Assembly: GCA_900769115.1 (NCBI GenBank)
Contig: CAAGFJ010000084.1
Span: 1 to 64,000 of the forward strand
Length of the DNA stretch: 64,000 bases
From: Lachnospiraceae bacterium
GTDB taxonomy: Bacteria > Bacillota > Clostridia > Lachnospirales > Lachnospiraceae
Reading direction: 5' to 3'
This document shows, in pieces, positions 7,330-15,722 of the stretch. The notes under the pieces were generated by a model that worked only from the letters and a program-made list of their open reading frames with translations, was not told the DNA's origin and made no database searches. A program made the position numbers and the translations under genes. Within the stretch, counting starts at the first letter, position 1. Every line of letters starts with the position of its first letter.

Positions 7330-8250
7330 ATGAAAAGAATGACAAAGTATATGATAGCAGTTTTCTTGATCAGCATGTTATTGCCATGGAGCACACAGGC
7401 AAAGACAAAGTCTGTTGTGAACTGTACATCACAGAAGTATACATACAGTCAGATGAAGAGGGATATCAGGCAATTAGCGAAGAGGTATCCGGATTATTGT
7501 TCTTATACAGTTCTTGGTGTTACAAAGCAGAAGCGTAACATTTATGATGTTGCAATTGGTAATCCGAACGCTGGGAAATCCGTTCTGGTTGTCAGCACAG
7601 TCCATGCAAGAGAGTATGTGTGTAGCGCTACGATGATGCGTATCGCAGAATATTATCTCAAAAACTATAACAAGTCCATTCATGGGATGAAACCATCTGA
7701 GGTATTTGATAATGTACAACTTCATATGATGGTAATGGCGAATCCGGACGGTGTGCATATTGCACAATATAAGAACCCGAACTGGAAGTCTAATTCTAAA
7801 GGAGTGGACATCAATCGGAATTTCCCAATCCGATTTAAGATTCAGGGCAAGAAAGGATTAGGTGGATATTCCGGGAAGAAGGCGAACAGTGAAGAAGAGA
7901 CAAAGGCAATTATTCGATTAGCCAAACAATTGAAGGTGGATCAGCAGTTATGTGCACAGGTCAATTATCATGCGATGGGGAATATTATTTTCGGCTCGTA
8001 TAGTGGCAAGAATAAGAGAATAAAGAGAGAGACAGCAAAGATATATAAGATTGCCAGAAAAGAGACGGGATATAGAGATTCGGCAGGATATGTCGGCTCA
8101 TCTTCAGGAGACTGCCTGGACTATATGTTAGAGAAGATTAAGGTGCCGAGTATTACGATTGAGGTTGGAACCAAGACTTGTCCGGTGCCCTATCATCAAT
8201 ATGACAGGATATTTGATGAGAATAAGGATATACTGATTCGGATTGCCTGA
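7330..8250 (+). CDS. Secreted M14-family zinc carboxypeptidase
   Basis: 306 residues with a signal peptide (Lys/Arg start, hydrophobic 8-20, likely cleavage after TQA). M14 residues: His92 and Glu95 in STVHAREYV, substrate-binding ANPDGV and INRNFP (Asn-Arg), the third zinc His in VNYHAMG, and the catalytic Glu in SITIEVGT. It is probably an exported carboxypeptidase acting on peptides or cell-wall stem peptides (gamma-D-glutamyl-meso-DAP type enzymes belong to this fold); the exact substrate is not decidable. AGGAA precedes the ATG weakly. Confidence 0.85.
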   Translation: MKRMTKYMIAVFLISMLLPWSTQAKTKSVVNCTSQKYTYSQMKRDIRQLAKRYPDYCSYTVLGVTKQKRNIYDVAIGNPNAGKSVLVVSTVHAREYVCSATMMRIAEYYLKNYNKSIHGMKPSEVFDNVQLHMMVMANPDGVHIAQYKNPNWKSNSKGVDINRNFPIRFKIQGKKGLGGYSGKKANSEEETKAIIRLAKQLKVDQQLCAQVNYHAMGNIIFGSYSGKNKRIKRETAKIYKIARKETGYRDSAGYVGSSSGDCLDYMLEKIKVPSITIEVGTKTCPVPYHQYDRIFDENKDILIRIA

Positions 8251-8311
8251 TTATATTGACTGGAACGGAAACGGTACGATTAAGGTCTTAGACCGAAAGG
8301 AGGGTTATGCT

Positions 8312-9781
8312 ATGTTAAAAGAATGGAAAGAGATGGAATGTCCGGACAAAGAGGAGTTGCGGGTGCGTCTTAGTGCAGCAAGAGAGAAGCTTGCCAGGCA
8401 GCAGTTGCTGATCAAGGAGAAGAAGATTCCGGTATTAGTTGTGATGGAAGGTTGGGGAACCGCAGGAAAAGGGCATTGCATTGGACAGATCATCCGGAAT
8501 ATTGATCCGCGCTTTTTTAAGGTGGCATCGATGCAAAAGAAGACGGAAGAGGATGCGAGAATGCCATTTCTATACCGGCATTTTGTAAAGATTCCGGAAG
8601 AAGGACAGTTTGTGTTCTTAGATACGGCATGGATGGATGAGACGACGCAGGATTGCATGTCAGGTAGTATTTCTGAGGAGGTGTATGCTAACCGGATTGA
8701 GTGTATCAGGAGATTTGAACGCCAGCTTACGGATAATGGATATCTGGTGATGAAGTTCTTTCTGCACGTTTCGGAGAAGGAACAGGCAAAAAGGCTTCAT
8801 GTATTGGAAGATCAGAAGGATACGACATGGCGTGTAAGCAAGAAGGATATCTGGCAGAATACACATTATGATCAATGTATGGATGTCTATGATTCCTATA
8901 TGAAGAATACGAATATGCCGTCAGCACCGTGGTATATTGTGGATGCCAAGTCGCGCAAATGGACAGAGCTACAGGTGTTGGAGACTTTGACACAGGGAAT
9001 CGAGATTGCACTCAGCAATCACAAGCTGGCAGTTCCGCTATTACAGAATGTGTTCCCGTTGGAGCGTATGCCGCAACTTGCAGAGATTCCGTTAGATAAG
9101 ACGATCGAGGAGGCGGAGTATAAGAAAGAATTAAAGCGTTTACAACAACGGTTAGGAGAGCTGCATAACCGTCTGTATCGCAAGAAGGTGCCGGTGATCA
9201 TTGCTTATGAAGGATGGGATGCTGCAGGTAAAGGCGGAAACATTAAGAGAATTACAGAGGCTTTAGACCCGAGAGGTTATGAGGTGCATCCGGTTGCCAG
9301 CCCGGAACCGCATGAGAAAGCACGGCATTATCTGTGGCGCTTTTGGACAAGACTCCCAAAGACCGGACATATTGCCATTTTTGACCGTACCTGGTATGGA
9401 CGGGTGATGGTGGAACGTCTGGAGGGATTTTGCAGTGAAAATGATTGGATGCGTGCATACAATGAAATCAACGAGTTTGAAAAATTGCTGTATGATGAAG
9501 GAGCCGTGATCATTAAGTTCTGGGTGCAGATTGATAAAGATACGCAGTTGGCAAGATTTACAGATCGCCAGAACACACCGGAGAAACAGTGGAAGATCAC
9601 AGATGAAGATTGGCGTAACAGGGAAAAATGGGATCAATATGAGGCGGCAGTGAATGAAATGATCGCAAAGACCAGTACAACGTATGCCCCGTGGCATATA
9701 TTGGAATCTGTGGATAAGAAGTATGCGCGGATTAAGGCACTTAGGATTGTGATTGAGGAATTAGAACGGGTATTAAAGTAG
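8312..9781 (+). CDS. Two-domain polyphosphate kinase 2 (polyphosphate:AMP phosphotransferase type)
   Basis: 489 residues made of two PPK2 domains in tandem. The first has MEGWGTAGKGH near residue 44 but LDTAWMD in place of the usual FDRSWY element; the second has YEGWDAAGKGG near 299 and FDRTWYGRVMVER. In class II PPK2 enzymes the C-terminal domain is the active one, which fits. The reaction would be polyP + AMP to ADP. AAAGGAGGG precedes ATG 8312. It is a single gene or follows the carboxypeptidase by 61 bp. Confidence 0.85.
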   Translation: MLKEWKEMECPDKEELRVRLSAAREKLARQQLLIKEKKIPVLVVMEGWGTAGKGHCIGQIIRNIDPRFFKVASMQKKTEEDARMPFLYRHFVKIPEEGQFVFLDTAWMDETTQDCMSGSISEEVYANRIECIRRFERQLTDNGYLVMKFFLHVSEKEQAKRLHVLEDQKDTTWRVSKKDIWQNTHYDQCMDVYDSYMKNTNMPSAPWYIVDAKSRKWTELQVLETLTQGIEIALSNHKLAVPLLQNVFPLERMPQLAEIPLDKTIEEAEYKKELKRLQQRLGELHNRLYRKKVPVIIAYEGWDAAGKGGNIKRITEALDPRGYEVHPVASPEPHEKARHYLWRFWTRLPKTGHIAIFDRTWYGRVMVERLEGFCSENDWMRAYNEINEFEKLLYDEGAVIIKFWVQIDKDTQLARFTDRQNTPEKQWKITDEDWRNREKWDQYEAAVNEMIAKTSTTYAPWHILESVDKKYARIKALRIVIEELERVLK

Positions 9782-9816
9782 TAATGTGTCAGGATAGAAG
9801 TATACAAGCTTATGTA

Positions 9817-9850
9817 ATTGGGGCAGATCAAGGATTGGATCTGCCCCAAT
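9817..9850. terminator. Perfect 13-bp inverted repeat between convergent genes
   Basis: ATTGGGGCAGATC (9817-9829) and GATCTGCCCCAAT (9838-9850) around an 8-nt loop. The right arm and loop lie inside the last codons of the minus-strand GTPase gene. T-runs are poor on both sides, so it may slow polymerase or shield RNA 3' ends rather than act as a classic terminator. Confidence 0.5.
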
Positions 9851-10772
9851 AGTTTTCAAGCACTTCCTGTTGAAGTCCCTCGCCAATGACAATTAAGATT
9901 GCCTGTCCGTTAGGGATTGGCTGGATATCAATCTTTTGATGGGTGGCATTGATGGAAAGCCAGGTTCCATCAGAAAGCTTCTGGAATCCTTTAATACGGA
10001 ATACCTTTCCACATGTAGGATCGGATAGAATCTCTTTGCAGGACTGAAGGAGAAAATCTTTCGTAAATTCCATATTCATAAAGTAGATGCTATCATAGGT
10101 CTGCTGTTCATCAAACCACATCTTGACATAATCAGCGGTGTTGTAGCCGGAAGTGAGGATGGCTTCGTAATCATTATCCTGTAGCAGAGTCCAGTCCTTG
10201 GCTAGAACAAGAGGATCTGGTGTTTTTTTACAGTGTAATGAGTCTAGAGCTTCTTTTACATAGTTCTGTGTGTCGGTTAAACGATGGGAATCCACCTCCT
10301 GTACATGGCTATAGAGAACCGTTCCTGCCTGTGCAACCTGAGATGCCAACAGATAACGGGATGCATCAGAAAGCTGTAATTCTAAGTTTGCATCAATGAT
10401 TGTAATGACATTGCCAATTGTATACCAGCGATCCAGTGGATCTTCGTGTAAGGCATCAAAGAACTCATCCATATCAAAGATGCCGGAAGGCTCGACAATT
10501 ACCCGGTCATATCCACACATTCCCATTGCAATCAACTTGGTCTTAAAACGTCTTCTGTGGCAGTCAGCATCACAGCCACCGGCGACCATCTCTAAGGTAC
10601 AGTGATCACCGAGAATATCCTGTAGCAGCATGGCGTCGACATTGACAGCTCCAAAGTCGTTCTCTAAAATGCCGATGTTGAGTCCCTGCGCAATCAGGTA
10701 TCTGGCATATTGTTTAATAAATGTTGTCTTACCGGAACCTAAGAATCCGGTGATCAGATCTATCTGAATCAT
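9828..10772 (-). CDS. COG0523/CobW-family G3E GTPase (putative metallochaperone)
   Basis: 314 residues. Walker A GFLGSGKTT near the start, an ILENDFG switch segment, EPSGIFD, and a C-terminal CobW-like domain. Family members normally carry a GG-C-x-C-C metal motif; here it reads GGCDADCHRRRF, a CxxxCH variant, so metal choice may differ. G3E GTPases insert metals into enzymes (cobalt, zinc, nickel). No metalloenzyme partner is adjacent. GAGGTGA precedes the ATG. Divergent from the yhaO-like gene. Confidence 0.8.
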   Translation of the reverse strand: MIQIDLITGFLGSGKTTFIKQYARYLIAQGLNIGILENDFGAVNVDAMLLQDILGDHCTLEMVAGGCDADCHRRRFKTKLIAMGMCGYDRVIVEPSGIFDMDEFFDALHEDPLDRWYTIGNVITIIDANLELQLSDASRYLLASQVAQAGTVLYSHVQEVDSHRLTDTQNYVKEALDSLHCKKTPDPLVLAKDWTLLQDNDYEAILTSGYNTADYVKMWFDEQQTYDSIYFMNMEFTKDFLLQSCKEILSDPTCGKVFRIKGFQKLSDGTWLSINATHQKIDIQPIPNGQAILIVIGEGLQQEVLENYWGRSNP

Positions 10773-10967
10773 TCAAAATCACCTCATATAATAAGATGCC
10801 CCTATTTTAACATAGGATACTCCAAATAGAAAGAAAGAATCCAGGTCTATATACTTGAACATGGGAAAATTATATGATACCATCAAATTAGTTATGTCTT
10901 TGATTGGAAATTGGTTGTATGGAGAATGGATGAATCAGAAGATGACAAGAAAAAGGGAGATAATAGG

Positions 10968-12068
10968 ATGAAGATATTACACTGTGCAGATTTGCATCTG
11001 GATTCAAAATTGACTGCAAATCTGGATAAAGATAGAGCAAAAGAACGCAAAGGGGAGATATTACATACCTTTGAGAAAATGGTTCAGTATGCGGTAGAAC
11101 AGGAGATTTATGTGATTCTGATTGCCGGAGATCTGTTTGACACAAGACATGTTTCGGCAAATGCCCGTAATATTGTGCTTCAAGCTATTATGGAACATGC
11201 AGATATTCATTTTTATTATTTGAGAGGGAATCATGACAGTGATAATTTCCTTGCGGAATTAGAAGAGATTCCAGACAATCTGTACTTGTTTGGTTCTGAT
11301 TGGACTTCCTATACAGAAGCGGAGGGAAAGGTTACGATCAGTGGTATGGAATTTATAGGGGGTAATGCCGGTTCAGCAGATGTATCACTTGTATTAGATG
11401 CAGGAAAGTTTAATATTGTTATGCTTCATGGACAGGAGGCAGAGAGTAAGGGAAAAGATAAGACAGAGATTATTCATCTGAAAGCCTTTCGGAACAAAGG
11501 AATTGATTATATGGCATTAGGACATATCCATGCCTATAAGAAGGAACAATTGGATGCCAGGGCAACGTATTGTTATCCGGGCTGTCTGGAGGGCAGAGGA
11601 TTTGACGAGTGTGGGGAGCATGGATTTGTTGTATTGGATATTGATACAGAAACCATGCATTATACGCACGAATTTGTTCCATTTGCGTATCGAACGCTGC
11701 ATATGGTTGAGGTGGATGTGACGGATTGCCAGACAACTGCGGAGATGATTGCAAGAGTGGAAATGGTTTTACGGCAACATGCGTTTCTGAATTCCTGTTT
11801 GTTAAAGATTGTGTTGACAGGAATGTTAGATGTGGAATGTGAGAAAGATATCAGTTACATCCGGACAAGATTTCAGGATGATTATTATTTTGTAAAAGTG
11901 TATGATGAGACGATATTGAAGATTGCTGTGGAATCTTATATGTTGGATGTGTCGCTAAAAGGGGAATATGTACGTCAGGTCATGGCAGACGATTCTTTAT
12001 CGGAAGAAGATAAGAAGATTATTATCCGTTATGGGTTGCAGGCAATTGCCGGAGAGGAGGTGCAGTAG
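10968..12068 (+). CDS. SbcD/YhaO-like metallophosphoesterase (DNA repair exonuclease subunit)
   Basis: 366 residues. Calcineurin-like phosphoesterase motifs in order: HCADLHLDS, AGDLFD, RGNHDSD, MLHGQ and ALGHIHAYK. This is the Mre11/SbcD arrangement; two-manganese nuclease of an SbcCD-like complex. The partner ATPase begins 1 bp after the stop codon. Shorter C-terminal region than E. coli SbcD and closer to Bacillus YhaO. AAGGGAGA precedes ATG 10968. Confidence 0.85.
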   Translation: MKILHCADLHLDSKLTANLDKDRAKERKGEILHTFEKMVQYAVEQEIYVILIAGDLFDTRHVSANARNIVLQAIMEHADIHFYYLRGNHDSDNFLAELEEIPDNLYLFGSDWTSYTEAEGKVTISGMEFIGGNAGSADVSLVLDAGKFNIVMLHGQEAESKGKDKTEIIHLKAFRNKGIDYMALGHIHAYKKEQLDARATYCYPGCLEGRGFDECGEHGFVVLDIDTETMHYTHEFVPFAYRTLHMVEVDVTDCQTTAEMIARVEMVLRQHAFLNSCLLKIVLTGMLDVECEKDISYIRTRFQDDYYFVKVYDETILKIAVESYMLDVSLKGEYVRQVMADDSLSEEDKKIIIRYGLQAIAGEEVQ

Positions 12069-12069
12069 T

Positions 12070-14673
12070 ATGAAATTGATGTCCTGTCATATTGAGAATT
12101 TTGGTAAATTACGAGATTGTTCCATGAATTTTGAGGAGAATCTGAATGTGATCTGTAAGAAGAATGGATGGGGAAAGAGTACGTTTGCTGCATTTATCCG
12201 GGCAATGTTTTATGGCTTGGAAGGAGAACGGAAACGGAGCATAGAAGAAAATGAGAGAAAACGATATAAACCATGGCAGGGAGGTATCTTTGGCGGACAG
12301 CTTGTGTTTGAGGAGAATGGCAGACGATATGAGATTTCGAGGATTTTTCAGGACAAAGAGGCAAATGATGAGTTTGAATTAAGGGATGCAGATACGAATC
12401 TGATCTCAGATGCATATTCAAGTCAGATTGGAGAGGAACTTTTTGGGGTAGGAAGAGAGTCGTTTCTTCGTTCCATCTATATTGGACAGAGTGCCTGTGA
12501 TACATATGCAACAGATGACATCAGTGCTAAGATTGGTAATATTACAGATAATACAAATGATCTGAATAATTATGAAAATGCGGATATTCGGCTTGGGGAA
12601 TTAATGAATAAGATGACTCCATCCAGAAAAACGGGTTCTATTGCCAAAAGAAAAGAGGAGATTGCCCAGTTAGAGCGACAGGTATTAGATGGACAGGGAA
12701 TTGGAGGAAGTCTAGAAGAATATCAGAAAATGTTAGAAAAACAGGAGAATCAATACAGGTCAGAAGAGGAAAAGCTACAGGAGATGACAGCGTTACAGAA
12801 GAAAGTAGCGGCAATGCAATCAATTCTTGCCAAGCAAGAGGAATGGGAACACTTGAAGAAAACAGCTCAGGATAAGAAGGCAATTGTAGATCAATTGCAG
12901 AGTGAGTTTCCGGGAGAAATTCCAACAATGGAGGAGATGCGGCAGGCATTGCTGACATGTGGAGAGGAAGAGAAGATTCGGGAACGTGTGAAGATGACCA
13001 GGCTTTCGGAGGAAGAGAAGAAAGAAGTAGCAGCTTTAGATGACTGTTTTCAACAGGGTATACCGGATGAGAGGGAGCTGGATGCTAAGGTTCAGGAGGT
13101 TTCCCAATATCGGAAATTGTTGCAGGAATATAATCAGGATCAGCTGAGCAGCGTAGAGCAGCAACGGTATGAGCAGCTGGAGAGTGCATTTCATGATGAG
13201 AACGAGCCAGTGTCAGTGATCATTGGCAAATGGAATGAACGGAATAATCGAAAAGCGGCTATTCCGTCGAAACAGGCAACAGTTGCTGCATTGAAGAACG
13301 CATCACAGGAGAGGATGAAGAGAAATCCTGTGGTATTGGGGATAGGAATTGTGGCATTGATTATCGCAGGCTTATTATGCATACGATCTTTGTGGATACC
13401 GGGCATATTGGTATTGTTTGTGGGAACTGTTATAATTGGAATTGGGTGTAGAGGATCTGAAAAGAAAGAGGTTGCGGAGCAGACAGCGACGATACAGGCG
13501 TTAGAACAGGAGATCGCACAGGATCAACAGTGGATTACACAGACGGATACGGAAGTAAAGGTATATTTAGATGCACACGGGAAGCATTATGACGAGTATA
13601 TGGCTGCCACCTTATTACAGCAGATAATGGAAGAGTCCGTTGAATATCATGCGCTTCAAAAGAAGAAAAGTCATGCAGTAACAGCTGTTGATGAGAAACA
13701 GCTTGCAGATAGAAGACAATCTATTGTTGCATTTTTGCAGCGTTATCAACAGACAACAGGCGAGGATTCTTATGAGGAATCCATGTATGCATTGCAGACT
13801 AAAGTACAGCGCTATCAGACATTAGCGCAGCAGGAGAGCCGGCAAAGAGCAGCATTAGAAGAACAGAAGACAGCAGCAGAACAATTAACGAGTTTTTTGC
13901 AGTCATATGGATATGTACCAGCAACGGATTGCAGGGCACAATTGAATGAATTACAGGAAGTGGTACAGCAGTATTATTATGCGGATGCTAATTGGAAAGA
14001 AGCAGTACGTACGCTTTTGCAATTTGAAGAACAGGCAGATACCGGGATGTTAGAGAAGAATGCGGAAGAAAAGAATATGCCTTCTTTGGAAGAATTGAAT
14101 GATTCTATATCTGTGCTGACGCAGAATATGCAGATGATCCATAAGACGATAACAGAGTATCAAAAGACATTAGAGAATCTGGGAATGCAATATGATGAAT
14201 GGGAGGATAAAAAAGAACAACTAGAGCAGTTAGAGGAAATACAGAAAGAAGAACAACAGAAGTTCCATTACTTAAAACAGGCAAGGACTAAACTGAGCCA
14301 GGCGAAAGAGAGCCTGACATCACGTTATACGGATCCGGTGTTGACATCTTTTGAACAGTACTACACCAGTATTACAGGACAGGATAATATGGAATTCCAT
14401 ATGGATGCCAATATTACGGTAACGGTAAAGGAACAGGGAAAGCAGAGGGATATCCACACATTGAGCACCGGGTATCAGGATCTGGTTGGCATCTGCCTGC
14501 GTCTTGCTTTTGTGGATGCGATGTATGAACAGGAATCCCCTATGCTGATATTGGATGACCCGTTCACTAATTTAGATGATGATAAGGTAATAACGGCAAG
14601 AACATTGCTTCAGGAGGTTGCAAAGAAGTATCAGGTTATATATTTTACATGTAGTGATGCGAGAAGTATGTAA
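12070..14673 (+). CDS. SbcC/YhaN-like SMC-type ATPase with a central membrane hairpin
   Basis: 867 residues. Start LMSCHIENFGKLRD with Walker A KKNGWGKST, a QSAC-type Q-loop, long coiled coils, a hydrophobic pair around residues 420-460 (VVLGIGIVALIIAGLL, then ILVLFVGTVIIGIG), more coiled coil, then signature-like LSTGYQDLVG and Walker B MLILDDPF. Rad50/SbcC proteins have a zinc hook at the coiled-coil tip; here two membrane-spanning stretches take that place, as in YhaN. It should pair with the upstream nuclease and tether it to the membrane. GGAGAGGAGG overlaps the end of the upstream gene, giving coupled translation. Confidence 0.85.
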   Translation: MKLMSCHIENFGKLRDCSMNFEENLNVICKKNGWGKSTFAAFIRAMFYGLEGERKRSIEENERKRYKPWQGGIFGGQLVFEENGRRYEISRIFQDKEANDEFELRDADTNLISDAYSSQIGEELFGVGRESFLRSIYIGQSACDTYATDDISAKIGNITDNTNDLNNYENADIRLGELMNKMTPSRKTGSIAKRKEEIAQLERQVLDGQGIGGSLEEYQKMLEKQENQYRSEEEKLQEMTALQKKVAAMQSILAKQEEWEHLKKTAQDKKAIVDQLQSEFPGEIPTMEEMRQALLTCGEEEKIRERVKMTRLSEEEKKEVAALDDCFQQGIPDERELDAKVQEVSQYRKLLQEYNQDQLSSVEQQRYEQLESAFHDENEPVSVIIGKWNERNNRKAAIPSKQATVAALKNASQERMKRNPVVLGIGIVALIIAGLLCIRSLWIPGILVLFVGTVIIGIGCRGSEKKEVAEQTATIQALEQEIAQDQQWITQTDTEVKVYLDAHGKHYDEYMAATLLQQIMEESVEYHALQKKKSHAVTAVDEKQLADRRQSIVAFLQRYQQTTGEDSYEESMYALQTKVQRYQTLAQQESRQRAALEEQKTAAEQLTSFLQSYGYVPATDCRAQLNELQEVVQQYYYADANWKEAVRTLLQFEEQADTGMLEKNAEEKNMPSLEELNDSISVLTQNMQMIHKTITEYQKTLENLGMQYDEWEDKKEQLEQLEEIQKEEQQKFHYLKQARTKLSQAKESLTSRYTDPVLTSFEQYYTSITGQDNMEFHMDANITVTVKEQGKQRDIHTLSTGYQDLVGICLRLAFVDAMYEQESPMLILDDPFTNLDDDKVITARTLLQEVAKKYQVIYFTCSDARSM

Positions 14674-14726
14674 TAGATAATGAAGAATATTGCTGGATAT
14701 GACAATGGGAAAAGGACGATGAGAAT

Positions 14727-15698
14727 ATGGCAAAAATCAATGACGAAAAGTTTATAACAGATATGATTCGCTATGCGTCATCTGCGGAGTCGCCGGATCA
14801 TATTATTAATCAGATTTTGGAATATATTTGTGAAAAACTGCAATCGGATCGGGCATATATCTTTGAGGACAATCTGGATGGTACCTTTGATAACACCTAT
14901 GAATGGTGCAGGGAAGGTGTGTCGAGAGAGATTGAGAACTTAAAGAGGGTTCCGTATGATGGTGTGTTGGATGTCTGGTTTGAGGAATACGAGAAGTCTC
15001 ATAATATTATGATCTATGATATAGAAGAATATCAGAAGATAAGTGAGCCGATGTATCAGGTGCTGAAGCCACAGGGGATTCAGACATTAGTGACAGGGCC
15101 GATAGAGATCAATGGCAAATATATTGGATTCTATGGAGTGGATAATCCTCCGATTGAATTTATGGATAATATATCTGTTTTGATCGATATGATGGAATTT
15201 GTGATGTCTATGATGATACGAATCCGGAATTATGCTAAGCAGATAGAAGAGAATGCAACAAAGGATCAGTTGACGAAGTGCTATAACCGGAAAGCCCTGC
15301 ATTGGGCATATGAAGGAGATTTTGATAAGGGAAGCCCGATTGCGATTATTATGTGTGATCTCAATGGGCTAAAGAGGATCAATGATACCAAAGGACATGA
15401 GGCAGGTGACAGATATCTGTGTGATGCGGCGGAGGGGATGATGTCTTGTTTTGGGGAGAAACAGGTATATCGTGTTGGCGGTGATGAGTTTATTATTGTA
15501 TTGTTAGATATCGAAAAGGAAGAAGTAGAGCAGTTAATAGAACGTCTTAAGATGTATATGGATCTTAAAAAGGTTAGTGTTTCTATCGGAATGGCATATC
15601 GCCATAATGCAAAGGAACCGTTTGAAAATATATTGCGGGATGCTGATAAGAAGATGTATGTAGAAAAGGAACGATATCATAACAAGGATATTGTCTGA
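14727..15698 (+). CDS. GAF-GGDEF diguanylate cyclase
   Basis: 323 residues, no membrane segment. A GAF-like sensor occupies about 15-160; the cyclase domain follows, with DLNGLKRINDT and an intact GGDEF at 251-255. It should make cyclic di-GMP from two GTP. An EAL protein begins 24 bp later, so synthesis and breakdown are encoded side by side, probably in one transcript. Confidence 0.85.
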   Translation: MAKINDEKFITDMIRYASSAESPDHIINQILEYICEKLQSDRAYIFEDNLDGTFDNTYEWCREGVSREIENLKRVPYDGVLDVWFEEYEKSHNIMIYDIEEYQKISEPMYQVLKPQGIQTLVTGPIEINGKYIGFYGVDNPPIEFMDNISVLIDMMEFVMSMMIRIRNYAKQIEENATKDQLTKCYNRKALHWAYEGDFDKGSPIAIIMCDLNGLKRINDTKGHEAGDRYLCDAAEGMMSCFGEKQVYRVGGDEFIIVLLDIEKEEVEQLIERLKMYMDLKKVSVSIGMAYRHNAKEPFENILRDADKKMYVEKERYHNKDIV

Positions 15699-15722
15699 TA
15701 ATGAGGCAGGGAGGGCAATATA

